In this document: piece by piece, positions 29,649 to 38,820 of the stretch | How the letters are laid out: every line of letters begins with the position of its first letter | How positions within the stretch are numbered: the first letter of the stretch is position 1 | From: Thermococcus bergensis | GTDB lineage: Archaea; Methanobacteriota_B; Thermococci; Thermococcales; Thermococcaceae | Length of the DNA: 64,000 nt | Reading direction: 5' to 3' | Assembly (NCBI RefSeq): GCF_020386975.1 | Contig: NZ_JABFNK010000002.1 | Coordinates: 21,690 to 85,689, forward strand | Program-made: the position numbers and the translations under genes | The notes under the pieces: generated by a model | Database searches by the model: none | Seen by the model: only the letters and a program-made list of their open reading frames with translations | Told to the model about the DNA's origin: nothing

Positions 29649-30974
29649 ATGGCTGCAAAGGATGATTTTGGAACAACAAAATATGTAATCCACGCAGAGT
29701 TTGAAGCAAACGGAATTGTTGAAAGGCCTGATGTTGTGGGTGCTATTTTTGGACAGACTGAAGGTTTGCTTGGAGATGATTTGGATTTAAGAGAACTTCA
29801 AAAAACTGGAAGAATTGGAAGGATTAAGGTTGATGTTCACACAAGAGCTGGAAAAAGTTATGGAACAATAACAATACCCTCCAGCCTGGATAGAGTAGAA
29901 ACAGCAATACTGGCAGCTGCTCTAGAAACAATAGACCGTATAGGACCTTCTGAGGCCAGGATTAGGGTAATAAGAATCGAGGATGTCAGGGCAACAAAGA
30001 GAAAATACATCATAGAGAGAGCCAAAGAGATACTTGAGACTCTTATGGAAGAAGAGATCCCAGAAACACAGGAGATTACCGAGGAAGTTAAGAAAGAAGT
30101 GAGGGCTAAAGAGCTCATTGAATACGGTCCAGAGAAGCTCCCAGCTGGCCCACACGTGCCGTTCTCGGATTCAATTATTGTGGTCGAGGGAAGAGCAGAT
30201 GTGCTTAACCTTCTAAAACATGGAATTAAGAACGCCATAGCCGTGGAAGGAACTTCAGTTCCAGAGACAATAATCAAACTCAGCAAAGAGAGAATAGTAA
30301 CCGCATTTACCGATGGAGACAGAGGTGGAGAACTCATACTTAAGGAACTCCTCCAAGTTGCCGACATTGACTACGTTGCCAGAGCTCCAGAAGGAAAAGA
30401 GGTAGAAGAGCTTACAAAGAAAGAGATAATCAAGTCTTTAAGGAGCAAAGTTCCAGCTGAGCAGGTTATAAATGAGCTCTTTGCTAAAGGGAAGAGCTTC
30501 TACGAGATTGTTAAGGAGAGAGAACAACAAAAGGCCAGCCACCCACAGCCCATAGAACCAAAGATAGAAGAGCCCAAGAGAGAGAAAGTCGCTGAGTCCC
30601 AAAAAGAAGCCACAAGCGGACCAAAAGTCGAAGTAAAGCCCCCAACAAGAGAAGAAAAGTTCGTAAAGCCAATACAACCCCCCAAAGCTCCAGAACTTGA
30701 TGAATTCAAAGATTTGATCGAAAAAGTGAAAAAGGACTCCACAGCCATTCTCTTAGATGAAAATAAGAACATAATCGCAGAGATACCAGTGAGAGACCTG
30801 CTTACCTCCATAAACGACAAAGAAAACGTATACGCGATAATATTCAATGGAATCATAACCCAGAGACTGATAGACATAGTGAGCGAGAAGGGAATCAAGT
30901 ACCTAATAGGCGCAAGAAAGAGCAATGTGGTTAGAAGACCTGTTGATCTCAAAATAATAACCTTCGCAGAATGA
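29649..30974 (+). CDS. dnaG: Archaeal DnaG-like primase / exosome subunit
   Basis: A 441-residue protein beginning MAAKDDFGTTKYVIHAEFEA. The central Toprim domain has the Glu of IIVVEGRADVLNLL near 175 and the DxD of TAFTDGDRGGELILKEL near 220. A Pro/Lys-rich linker follows near 300-340, then a C-terminal alpha/beta domain. Archaeal DnaG makes RNA primers in vitro and is a stable part of the RNA exosome. AAGGTGAT precedes the ATG. A TTG at 29562 is in frame behind GGAGGGG and would add 29 residues; the ATG is preferred because the conserved sequence begins there. Confidence 0.88.
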   Translation: MAAKDDFGTTKYVIHAEFEANGIVERPDVVGAIFGQTEGLLGDDLDLRELQKTGRIGRIKVDVHTRAGKSYGTITIPSSLDRVETAILAAALETIDRIGPSEARIRVIRIEDVRATKRKYIIERAKEILETLMEEEIPETQEITEEVKKEVRAKELIEYGPEKLPAGPHVPFSDSIIVVEGRADVLNLLKHGIKNAIAVEGTSVPETIIKLSKERIVTAFTDGDRGGELILKELLQVADIDYVARAPEGKEVEELTKKEIIKSLRSKVPAEQVINELFAKGKSFYEIVKEREQQKASHPQPIEPKIEEPKREKVAESQKEATSGPKVEVKPPTREEKFVKPIQPPKAPELDEFKDLIEKVKKDSTAILLDENKNIIAEIPVRDLLTSINDKENVYAIIFNGIITQRLIDIVSEKGIKYLIGARKSNVVRRPVDLKIITFAE

Positions 30975-31050
30975 AAACTTCTTTTCTCTTTTTAATATTT
31001 GAAAACTTTCAATCAAAAAACTTCTGATTGGTATTAAAAAAATAAAAAAG

Positions 31051-31251
31051 TCACTTCTTAGCTCTCTGGAGCTTTGCTTCTTCAAAAGCCTTTGTCCATT
31101 TGAGCTTTCTTGGGTTTCTACCCATAAAGAAGTACTTTTCGCATTTCCTTGAGCAGAAGAAATAAACTCTTCCATCGTTTCTGACGTACATCTTTCCCGT
31201 TCCTGGCTCGAATTCCTTTCCGCAGTATGAGCAGACATTCCACCTTGCCAT
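31051..31251 (-). CDS. rpl24e: Ribosomal protein L24e
   Basis: A 66-residue zinc-ribbon protein of the large subunit: CSYCGKEF and [10 protein letters not shown] supply the four cysteines. It lies five bases after S28e and converges on dnaG. Confidence 0.95.
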   Translation of the reverse strand: MARWNVCSYCGKEFEPGTGKMYVRNDGRVYFFCSRKCEKYFFMGRNPRKLKWTKAFEEAKLQRAKK

Positions 31252-31256
31252 TCACA

Positions 31257-31469
31257 TCACCTTCTTGCTTTGATCTCTCTTGCTTCTCTTTCTGTCTCTC
31301 TGAGGATAACTATGTCGCCAATTCTAACTGGCCCCTTAACGTTTCTTCTAATTACTCTACCCTTGTCCATTCCTTCAAGAACGCGAACCTTTACTTGAGT
31401 GACCTCACCGGTAACTCCGGTTCTTCCTACAATTTCGATGACCTCTGCAGGGTATCCATCATCTGCCAT
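31257..31469 (-). CDS. rps28e: Ribosomal protein S28e
   Basis: A 70-residue OB-fold protein of the small subunit with the conserved end [15 protein letters not shown]. It lies between L7Ae and L24e, the usual archaeal order, with a 69-base gap after L7Ae. Confidence 0.95.
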   Translation of the reverse strand: MADDGYPAEVIEIVGRTGVTGEVTQVKVRVLEGMDKGRVIRRNVKGPVRIGDIVILRETEREAREIKARR

Positions 31470-31530
31470 GTCTCACACCTCTAGTTCAATTATAATAATG
31501 AAAGCTCGCACATCCTAATGAAAGTGAGGA

Positions 31531-31557
31531 AAGGGAGCTCACTTGGCGAGCTCCCTT
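31531..31557 (-). other. Strong RNA hairpin at the end of the L7Ae gene
   Basis: AAGGGAGCTC and GAGCTCCCTT form a perfect 10-bp stem around a 7-base loop. It spans the last codons and stop of the L7Ae gene. No T-run follows on the minus strand, so it is not a typical archaeal terminator; mRNA processing or protection is possible. Confidence 0.55.
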
Positions 31558-31910
31558 ACTTTCATGGCGATTTCCTCAACGAGTTCGCGAGCCTTACCAG
31601 GCTCGATTATAGCAACGCTTGCAGCTGGAACTTCAATACCAGCAGCAGCACCAAGTTCTTTTTTGCTTGGAACATAAATGTATGGGATTTCTTTCTCCTC
31701 ACAGAGGGGTGGCAAGTGAGCAACGATTTCCTCTGGGTCGACGTCCTCTGCGATTACAACGAGCTTTGCCTGGCCCCTCTCAACAGCTTTTGTTGTCTCG
31801 TTTGTACCCTTTCTAATTTTTCCGGTGTCTCTTGCAATCTCAACTGCTTCAAGAGCTTTCTCGGCGAGTTCCTTTGGAACCTCAAACTTTACGTAACTTG
31901 GCTTTGCCAT
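31539..31910 (-). CDS. rpl7ae: Ribosomal protein L7Ae
   Basis: A 123-residue kink-turn-binding protein, part of the 50S subunit, of box C/D and H/ACA RNPs and of RNase P. The RNA-binding segment [25 protein letters not shown] is split here as [12 protein letters not shown] then [13 protein letters not shown] near 32-58. The start [10 protein letters not shown] at 31910 follows GGAGGGATGTG; an upstream extension is rejected. It heads the operon with S28e and L24e. Confidence 0.95.
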   Translation of the reverse strand: MAKPSYVKFEVPKELAEKALEAVEIARDTGKIRKGTNETTKAVERGQAKLVVIAEDVDPEEIVAHLPPLCEEKEIPYIYVPSKKELGAAAGIEVPAASVAIIEPGKARELVEEIAMKVRELAK

Positions 31911-31928
31911 TTCACATCCCTCCACAAT

Positions 31929-31948
31929 TCATCGTTCATCGAGTCATC
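31929..31948 (-). promoter_or_regulatory. Threefold GATGA repeat in the L7Ae leader
   Basis: On the minus strand GATGA occurs at 31944-31948, 31936-31940 and 31929-31933, between the predicted transcription start and the ribosome binding site. GATGA is the core of the C box that L7Ae binds in guide RNAs, so this may be an autoregulatory site. Confidence 0.4.
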
Positions 31949-31968
31949 AAGTTAGGGAAGGACGCTTG

Positions 31969-31977
31969 CTTTTTAAA
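31969..31977 (-). promoter_or_regulatory. TATA box of the L7Ae operon, next to an IS
   Basis: Minus strand TTTAAAAAG preceded by AAAGA (31978-31982); the target duplication of IS copy 3 begins at 31983. Confidence 0.65.
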
Positions 31978-31992
31978 TCTTTCCTTTTAAAA

Positions 31993-32861
31993 GGGCGTGT
32001 TTATAGTAACCTTTATTAGGGTTTTTGCTGAATTCTTTCGGGTGGTTGTCGTGATCCCCAGATGGGATCACAGACTCAAAGACCCTGAAAGCGTGGCATT
32101 CGCAATTCTTGACGTTTTAGCAGACTTCGAATCAGAAGGAAAGCTGAAGAACCTGCCAAAATCCAAAAAATTTCCAGTAAAAACAATACTGGCAATACTC
32201 CTCTTTAAACAATACTACAACCTACCTCTCAGAGACGCCCAGCACTACGGCAGAAAATTCTTCGGAGCAAACATTCACTACTCAACCCTCCACAACTGGG
32301 AGAAAAAGCTGAACCTCGAAGAACTGACAAACCACCTCCTGAAAAAACTCCAGAAATTACCCTACGCCAGCACTCAAGCAGACTCAACCATTATTACAAA
32401 TAAAAAAAGGGCAGGATAGAAGTTCAGGCAATAACGAGAATCCTGCCGGGTTTACTGTATCCGGTTGCTGTGAAGATCACAACTTCTGAGAACGAGCTGA
32501 TTGAACTCCTGCCGGGGGGTTCTGGGAATTTTTATGCTGATGGGGCTTATGATTCAAAGAAAGTTCTGAACACTGTGGTGGAAAAGGGTTATCGGCCGAT
32601 TGTTAAGAAAACTAAGAACGCTCCAGGTGGTTTTGGTAGTAAGAAGAGAGACAGAGTGTTTTCTGAAGAAGAGTACAGGCATAGGAATCCTCATGAGGGG
32701 TTCTGGGGTGCGTTTACAACGTGGTTTGGCAGTAGGATCCCCTGTTTTCTGAAAAAGACTACTGTAACCCGAATCCTGCTTGGGGTAATGTGTTATGGTC
32801 TGAAAATCCTCCTCAGAGTCAAATACTGTTTAAATAACAGGGGGTGAAACTAAACACGCCC
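31993..32861 (+). mobile_element. IS4-like insertion sequence, copy 3 (869 bp)
   Basis: Inverted repeats GGGCGTGTTTA and a perfect 10-bp duplication CCTTTTAAAA (31983-31992 and 32862-32871). It shares two single-base variants with copy 4, including GGGCAGG after the A7 run. An IS6-family element was inserted next to its right target duplication. Confidence 0.92.
31997..32847 (+). CDS. IS4-like transposase, two frames joined by -1 slip
   Basis: Frames 31997-32419 and 32470-32847; the first Asp lies in the upstream frame and the second Asp and Glu in the downstream frame. The A7G junction is intact as in the other three copies. Confidence 0.7.
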
Positions 32862-32874
32862 CCTTTTAAAATAA

Positions 32875-33655
32875 GATACTGTTAGGATAACTGGGGCATC
32901 ACCTCCTGAAGCCATTCAGTAACATCACCAGGCGGATCACCAAAACTAGAATGAATTCTGACAAAATTATACCAGAAGGCAAACAGAAAAACAAACCTAT
33001 GAACCCTCCTCCAGTCTTTACCCCTGAAATTATTCCAGAAACGCTTCGTCCTCTCCTTCAACGTCCTAAACCAGCGCTCAACACTGTTCCTCGGCCCGAA
33101 AGTCACATGCAGATAACCCAACCTCAAACTCTTAAAAGCAGACTTATACCAGCTCGCCCTGTCAACCAGAAAGACAGGCTGCCCTTCACACGACTTTAAA
33201 ACAACCAGAATGAAATCCCTGGCAACCCACCAGTTTCTAACAGTCGTAATCCAGACTGCTAAAACTTCCTTGCTCTCAACGTCAATTGCAGCCCAGAGGT
33301 ATCTTTTCTTCCCGTTGATTTTTATTACTGTTTCGTCAACTGCGATGAAGTTTCGCTGTTTTTTGACTGCGAGGATTTTTGGCTTGTAAACTGCTTCTGC
33401 GAGTTTTTGGACTGCCTCCCAGACTGTTACGTGACTGATTTTGAGTATTCTGGCGGTTTGCCGGTAACTGAGGCCTCGCAGGTATAATTCTACTCCCCTG
33501 ATTTTCTTTTCTGGTGGGATTTTGTTGCGACGAAAGGGTTTTAAGGCTGAAACCACCCAGTAAATAATGGTTTCAGACTTCATGTTCCCCCTTCTTTTTC
33601 TAAAGTACTGCCAGTAACTTAAACCTGACACCCCACAGCTTATCCTAACAGTATC
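32875..33655 (-). mobile_element. IS6-family insertion sequence, copy A (781 bp)
   Basis: Ends GATACTGTTAGGATAA / TTATCCTAACAGTATC form the inverted repeats, and an 8-bp duplication TAAAATAA flanks it (32867-32874 and 33656-33663), the usual length for IS6. The left duplication overlaps the right target duplication of IS4-like copy 3. It is nearly identical to copy B at 49326. Confidence 0.92.
32882..33583 (-). CDS. IS6-family transposase
   Basis: A 233-residue transposase with an N-terminal helix-turn-helix (SYRQTARILKISHVTVWEAV) and an intact DDE triad: Asp in IAVDETVIK near 93, Asp in FLVDRASWY near 152, Glu in SVERWFRTLKERT near 188. The ATG at 33583 follows GGGGGAAC. It resembles the IS6 transposases known from Pyrococcus (ISPfu group). 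Confidence 0.9.
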   Translation of the reverse strand: MKSETIIYWVVSALKPFRRNKIPPEKKIRGVELYLRGLSYRQTARILKISHVTVWEAVQKLAEAVYKPKILAVKKQRNFIAVDETVIKINGKKRYLWAAIDVESKEVLAVWITTVRNWWVARDFILVVLKSCEGQPVFLVDRASWYKSAFKSLRLGYLHVTFGPRNSVERWFRTLKERTKRFWNNFRGKDWRRVHRFVFLFAFWYNFVRIHSSFGDPPGDVTEWLQEVMPQLS

Positions 33656-33687
33656 TAAAATAAACAAAAAAGGAGACAATAACGGGA

Positions 33688-36546
33688 TCAGCCCTCATAT
33701 ATAATGTATTCTTTGTCTGTGATAAAGACCGGCTCGACTCTTATTCCCCTTATCTCCACTCTGTCCCCATAGTCATTCTTAAGCTTCTCTACATAGGGCT
33801 GGATGACCTCTGGAAAGCTTGCCTGCCCCTCGAAGTGAAGTTCCCTGCTGGAAGTGCTCAGACCATCGGCAATCTTCTCGTAATGAATTATGTCCATGTG
33901 AGGCTCAAACGCAGCTTTTGGGTCGTCTCTGCTTTCTCCCTCGGTTCTGACCAGATATATGACCGTAGCCCTAAGGTAAAGCTCTAAGTTGGAGTAATCC
34001 TTTCTGAAGCCAGCCTTTAGCTCAAGTTCTCCGCTTTGACCATCGCTTAATACTCTTATTGGACTAACCACCTTGCCATTTAGTTTTGGAGCATCTATAA
34101 GAGCCCCAACGGGGCCTTTCTGCACAAGGACAAGCTGGTATCTTGTAGCGTTTGGAACATTAAGCTCAACTTCTATTGGTGCTTCGTTTAGGTGGTCTAT
34201 GTTAACGTTCTGCGCTATAACCTGCTCGCTCACGAGTTTATCTCCATCATAAGCCCTAAACTTTATGATAGCATCTTTAACGTCTCTTCCAAATGCAGAT
34301 ATGTAGAGCTTAGCCTTGTATTCCCCAGGAATAAGCTTTGACACTGGTGTCCATGTCTCATTCTTGTAAACTTCAATTCTATACACTCCAAATGGAACAA
34401 ACTCATAGGTTGCGAGATCTCCAGTGGTCTTTACAAGCCTGAAGTTTGAGAGCAGCTTTTGGGTAAAATCGGACTCAATACTTACCGGAACATGGAATGC
34501 AAGCTTTAGGAAGTTGCTCGTTGCCACCTTGTAATAAACTGCTATCGCATAGTTCGGGAAAACATACACCACGTATGGAAAGTCTCCTTTACCTGTTATG
34601 ACTTCCCCAGTTTGCATGATTATTGTCTGCACTGGCTCTCCTTGCTGGTTGCCAGCTAAGATTATCACCTTTTTCTGTCCTCCTTGTTCCACTATCTGAA
34701 GCTGAATGCCGTATGGACTGTAAAAAGCGTTATCACCTATTTTTTGATTAAATGGAAGTATCATGCCCATATTGTCTCTTTCGTTTCTTGTTATTGCCCC
34801 TCCCAGATAGCTTATAGCGTTAAACTTAGCCCAGTCCTGAACCCACGCAATGAAGTAATTAAGCTGCCAGCTCTCAAAGTCAACTTCACTCTGATTTCCA
34901 TCCCCAGCAAGGAACCTTGCTATTATGTAGTCCCTATCCCTCGCATGACCTCCATCCGCACTTGCCCTCCTGTTTCCAAGGAGAGAACTCTCGATCCAGT
35001 AGCCATAGTCCCACCAAGAAGTTGCTGTGTCGTATTCGTTTGTGTTCTCTCTGAGCCACTTGAGGGTTTCTTCCCAGCTTGGAGTTACGGCATCCCCTCC
35101 GACTTTTGCCGAATTGTAGGTGGTGTTTGCTCCGACTATAGGAATTGGAATGAATAGAATGATTAACAGGAGGGCGTATAGAGCTTTGGTTGAAGTTTTT
35201 TCTTGCAGGTTCTCCACTATTCTAAAGAGCTCTCCCACAAGAATTCCAAAAGTTAGCAAAACTGCCCCCGAGGCAAGGAATAAAAACCTCACCGCTGTCC
35301 ACATGAGGTATAGCGAAAGTCCATAGAACACAATGAGGAACAAGGCCTTAGCATCAACGTTGTTCTGAGTTAGAGACCTCAAAAGTCTAAAAGCAACTAT
35401 CGCAATCCCTATAAGCGAGAGTAAAAATAATAGTCCATCTGTTCCCTTTACTGAGTAATATCTCTGCACATCCTCCCACTCTGTCTTTGCAAGCTCCTGA
35501 ACGGTTTCGTAAACTTGGGTTGATTGGTAAGCTCCGCTCATAAGGGAAAATAGCTTTGGACCAACGTAAAGATAAGCCCCAGTAAAGCCCAATAGCACTA
35601 CAACTGCAACAACCCCAAATCTGTGTTTCTTGTCGGAGTAGTTCAGGTATTTGCCTCCATAGAGCATTATTCCCGTAAGCAGAGCCAGTCCGAGGAAGGC
35701 TTCAAAGGCGAACCTTATGTGCCCTCCAACTTTCACGATTCCACTTGGAGTTAATGCATAGCCGAGGAGCAGCATTACAACGTAAGCAGGGTAAAATTCC
35801 CTGGCGAACTTCTTGACGTCTTCAACTTTCCCGAAAATAAACGCCACAATCACATATAAGCTCGCAAAGCCTAAGAGAACCATGATACCAAATGGAGAAC
35901 CGTTCCACACTGAGAGCATTAGAACTCCAGAGAATACAAACAAAGCTCCGAAAATGACTTTTCTCTTAATTTCAGTGGCTTCGAGATAGTAAAACATGAA
36001 CAAGACTGCATAGATAAAGAACATCAAAAACGGCCCATCACCTCTGGCATTTCCGGAGAAAGTTCTCGTCCAGTGGGCTATGGAGAACATCATGGCTAAT
36101 GCTGCCCAGAGCCCTGCCCATTCAGAGTGAAGCTTTCGTCCAAGGAGGTAGATGCCTATTATGCTGAAGAACCCAACAAGCGGAGGCCACATTTTGAAAA
36201 CTCTAATTGCTTCAAGTCCGAAAGCAGATAAGATCTTGTAAAGCACCGCAGGAATGATGTAAAGTCCCAGAGGCTCTCCAATAAGGGAACCAAATGGAGC
36301 ATCAGCCAAAGGGTAATACTTGGGAATCCACTCCTTTATCGCGAGCTTGTATATTTCAAAATGATAAAAGGTATCTGGGTCTATGAAGTATTTTGTTTGC
36401 CCAGTTGCTGCTCTAATCTTATAACCAATAAAAGCAACGATCACAACCACTATAGGGAAAATGTAAAGCTTGATTTTTGAAAAATCTAAAGAGGAAGGCT
36501 TCTCACTCTTAGTTTTTGGTTTTTCCTTAACTTTTGTTTCAACCAT
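33688..36546 (-). CDS. aglB: Oligosaccharyltransferase AglB (STT3)
   Basis: A 952-residue membrane enzyme that moves a lipid-linked glycan to Asn in N-glycosylation sequons on the outer face of the membrane. About 13 helices fill residues 25-480; the catalytic acidic residues lie in DPDTFYHFEIYKLA near 58; the diagnostic WWDYGYW lies near 513. A long beta-rich extracellular C-terminal domain follows. GGTGG precedes the ATG. The glmS gene, which feeds UDP-GlcNAc synthesis, is directly upstream on the same strand with 10 bases between. Confidence 0.94.
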   Translation of the reverse strand: MVETKVKEKPKTKSEKPSSLDFSKIKLYIFPIVVVIVAFIGYKIRAATGQTKYFIDPDTFYHFEIYKLAIKEWIPKYYPLADAPFGSLIGEPLGLYIIPAVLYKILSAFGLEAIRVFKMWPPLVGFFSIIGIYLLGRKLHSEWAGLWAALAMMFSIAHWTRTFSGNARGDGPFLMFFIYAVLFMFYYLEATEIKRKVIFGALFVFSGVLMLSVWNGSPFGIMVLLGFASLYVIVAFIFGKVEDVKKFAREFYPAYVVMLLLGYALTPSGIVKVGGHIRFAFEAFLGLALLTGIMLYGGKYLNYSDKKHRFGVVAVVVLLGFTGAYLYVGPKLFSLMSGAYQSTQVYETVQELAKTEWEDVQRYYSVKGTDGLLFLLSLIGIAIVAFRLLRSLTQNNVDAKALFLIVFYGLSLYLMWTAVRFLFLASGAVLLTFGILVGELFRIVENLQEKTSTKALYALLLIILFIPIPIVGANTTYNSAKVGGDAVTPSWEETLKWLRENTNEYDTATSWWDYGYWIESSLLGNRRASADGGHARDRDYIIARFLAGDGNQSEVDFESWQLNYFIAWVQDWAKFNAISYLGGAITRNERDNMGMILPFNQKIGDNAFYSPYGIQLQIVEQGGQKKVIILAGNQQGEPVQTIIMQTGEVITGKGDFPYVVYVFPNYAIAVYYKVATSNFLKLAFHVPVSIESDFTQKLLSNFRLVKTTGDLATYEFVPFGVYRIEVYKNETWTPVSKLIPGEYKAKLYISAFGRDVKDAIIKFRAYDGDKLVSEQVIAQNVNIDHLNEAPIEVELNVPNATRYQLVLVQKGPVGALIDAPKLNGKVVSPIRVLSDGQSGELELKAGFRKDYSNLELYLRATVIYLVRTEGESRDDPKAAFEPHMDIIHYEKIADGLSTSSRELHFEGQASFPEVIQPYVEKLKNDYGDRVEIRGIRVEPVFITDKEYIIYEG

Positions 36547-36556
36547 TTATACCACC

Positions 36557-38362
36557 TCACTCTACGGTTACAGATTTTGCCAGATTTCTCGGCTTGTCGG
36601 GATCGTTACCCCTCAGCACAGCCAGATGATAAGCAAGCAATTGAAGTGGTACTATATACACAATAGGACTTAAAAGCTCATCTATTTTTGGCATCTTCAA
36701 AAAGACTTCGCTAACTTTTTCTAGCTCTTTATTGTCTCCCAAGCTAATTACAAGCCCTTTTCTTGCGTTGACTTCCTGTATATTGGAGACCATCTTATCA
36801 AATGTCTTTCCGCTTGGGGCAATGGCAACAACTGGAACACCTTCTTCGATCAGAGCTAAGGGGCCGTGCTTAAGTTCTCCAGCAGAAAGACCCTCCGCAT
36901 GGATATAGCTGATTTCCTTAAGCTTTAGAGCACCCTCAAGAGCTGTTGCAACGCTTATCCCCCTTCCTATGTAGAAGAAATCTCTCCTATCTACCAACCC
37001 CTCAGCAAGTGATTTTATCTTGTTCTCATATCCAAGCACAGCCTCAATGTACCTTGGGAGTTCCAAAAGTTCGGCTTCTAGCTTCTTAAGATAATCCTCA
37101 TCAACTGTGTTGAGTATCTTGGCTAGGGCTATTGCAAGCATAGTCAAAACGGTAAGCTGTGTTGTGTACGTCTTTGTTGCTGCCACCCCTATTTCCGGGC
37201 CTGCATGGGTGTAGATTACAAGGTCGCTCAGCCGGGTGGCCATGCTACCAACGACGTTAACGATGCTTAGAACTTTCGCACCCTTCTCTTTAGCCAGTTT
37301 TATTGCCGCCAGAGTGTCGGCAGTTTCTCCACTTTGAGTAATGGCGATTACAAGGGAATCCTCGTCAACTATGTTCTCGAACTCATACCTGAACTCACTC
37401 GCATCCTCCACAAAGATGGGTTTGTTTGCCAGCCTCTGGAAGAGATACTTCGCAACAATTCCTGCATGATAAGAAGTCCCCATAGCCACAACAAATATTT
37501 TCTCATATTTGGCGATTTCTCTAGCTACCTGCTCTATTGTCTCCAAGTTGCCGTAAATTGCTTCCTTTACAGCCTTTGGCTGTTCGTGGATTTCCTTAAG
37601 CATGAAGTGGGGATAGCCCTGCTTTTCAGCCATCTCAAGAGTCCAGTTAATCTCGTGAATTTCCTTTTTCTTTTCTTTTCCTGTCTTAAGGTCTTTCACT
37701 GTAAATGCATCTTTGCTAACCACTGCATACTCCCCATCATCCAGAAACACAACTTTATTTGTGTAAGGTAAAAACGCTGGAATATCAGATGCCGCAAACA
37801 TCTCCCCGTTTCCAATTCCGAGGACAAGGGGGCTTTCATTTCTAACGAAGTAGAGGTGTTCCTTATCTTCTGCATACATTATTCCGAGGGCAAATGAGCC
37901 CCTAAGCTTCAACAACGCCTTGCGGAGGGCATCTTCGAATGTAGATGAATCCTTTAGGGCCTCCTCAATTAGGTGAGCTATCACTTCTGTATCAGTGTCG
38001 CTCTTGAACTTGTGGCCTTTTTTCTCAAGCTCACTTCTAAGCTCAAGATAGTTTTCAATTATCCCGTTGTGAACAACCGCTATTTTTCCAGTGCAATCCG
38101 TATGAGGATGAGCATTAATGTCATTGGGAATTCCGTGTGTTGCCCATCTTGTGTGACCAATTCCCCTGTGGCCGGGCATTTCGTAGAGTTTGAGTTTTTC
38201 TTTAAGTTCATCTATTCTCCCGGCACCTTTTTTTATAAAAAGCTCTCCATGTTCTGTTACAATCCCAGCTGAGTCGTATCCTCGGTACTCCAATCTTTTA
38301 AGCCCCTCTACCAAGATTTCAGCAGCTTCTCTCTCTCCGATGTAGCCTATTATACCGCACAT
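36557..38362 (-). CDS. glmS: Glutamine-fructose-6-phosphate aminotransferase
   Basis: A 601-residue enzyme making glucosamine 6-phosphate. The N-terminal glutaminase uses Cys2 ([10 protein letters not shown]), with HTRWATHG near 72; two SIS isomerase domains follow near 285-420 and 455-590 ([13 protein letters not shown]). The product feeds UDP-GlcNAc for glycans. It sits directly upstream of aglB, so sugar supply and N-glycosylation are probably co-expressed. Confidence 0.94.
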   Translation of the reverse strand: MCGIIGYIGEREAAEILVEGLKRLEYRGYDSAGIVTEHGELFIKKGAGRIDELKEKLKLYEMPGHRGIGHTRWATHGIPNDINAHPHTDCTGKIAVVHNGIIENYLELRSELEKKGHKFKSDTDTEVIAHLIEEALKDSSTFEDALRKALLKLRGSFALGIMYAEDKEHLYFVRNESPLVLGIGNGEMFAASDIPAFLPYTNKVVFLDDGEYAVVSKDAFTVKDLKTGKEKKKEIHEINWTLEMAEKQGYPHFMLKEIHEQPKAVKEAIYGNLETIEQVAREIAKYEKIFVVAMGTSYHAGIVAKYLFQRLANKPIFVEDASEFRYEFENIVDEDSLVIAITQSGETADTLAAIKLAKEKGAKVLSIVNVVGSMATRLSDLVIYTHAGPEIGVAATKTYTTQLTVLTMLAIALAKILNTVDEDYLKKLEAELLELPRYIEAVLGYENKIKSLAEGLVDRRDFFYIGRGISVATALEGALKLKEISYIHAEGLSAGELKHGPLALIEEGVPVVAIAPSGKTFDKMVSNIQEVNARKGLVISLGDNKELEKVSEVFLKMPKIDELLSPIVYIVPLQLLAYHLAVLRGNDPDKPRNLAKSVTVE

Positions 38363-38616
38363 TGCGCTGCCTCCGCTCTTTGTACTGTAAATCGTAATGG
38401 TCTAAACAAATTAAAAAAGATTTCCATAAAACTGTTACTGCAATCATTGTGTTCCTACTTCATTTTGACGTTTCCCTTAAAATATAGTTCAAAACGATTT
38501 CTTTTGATTTTTGAGCTATGCACTGATAACTCAATACCAGAAGACTCAAAACAGCACAAGAGAGACTTCCAAAAAACCTATATATCCCAAGCAACCTTAG
38601 TATCTTGGGTGGGTCA

Positions 38617-38820
38617 ATGGAGAAAAAACTTGATGAATTCATAAACGGTTCAATTAAGCTGGGAAGTGGAAATGAAAACACAAGACACAAGAAAAAGAGG
38701 CTCAAATCAACCAAGCTGGACTTGTTTCTACCCGATGAACACATAAACTATTTTAAGGCCCTCCGAATTGGCTCAAAAAGGATACAAAGAGCAAAAATAG
38801 TCGAAATTCAGAAAGATTAA
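38617..38820 (+). CDS. Hypothetical basic protein, 67 residues
   Basis: A 67-residue, lysine-rich frame behind the strong ribosome binding site GGGTGGG, with a TATA box CCTATATATCCC at 38576-38587. The second half (KLDLFLPDEHINYFKALRIG) looks folded, while the first is disordered. No family is recognised. The other 200 bases back to glmS hold its promoter and nothing else I can support. Its last four bases overlap the convergent methyltransferase gene. Confidence 0.6.
   Translation: MEKKLDEFINGSIKLGSGNENTRHKKKRLKSTKLDLFLPDEHINYFKALRIGSKRIQRAKIVEIQKD

Noticed and set aside
32951..33199. Open frame on the plus strand inside IS6 copies A and B
   Set aside because: It is the shadow of the transposase; it repeats only because the element repeats.
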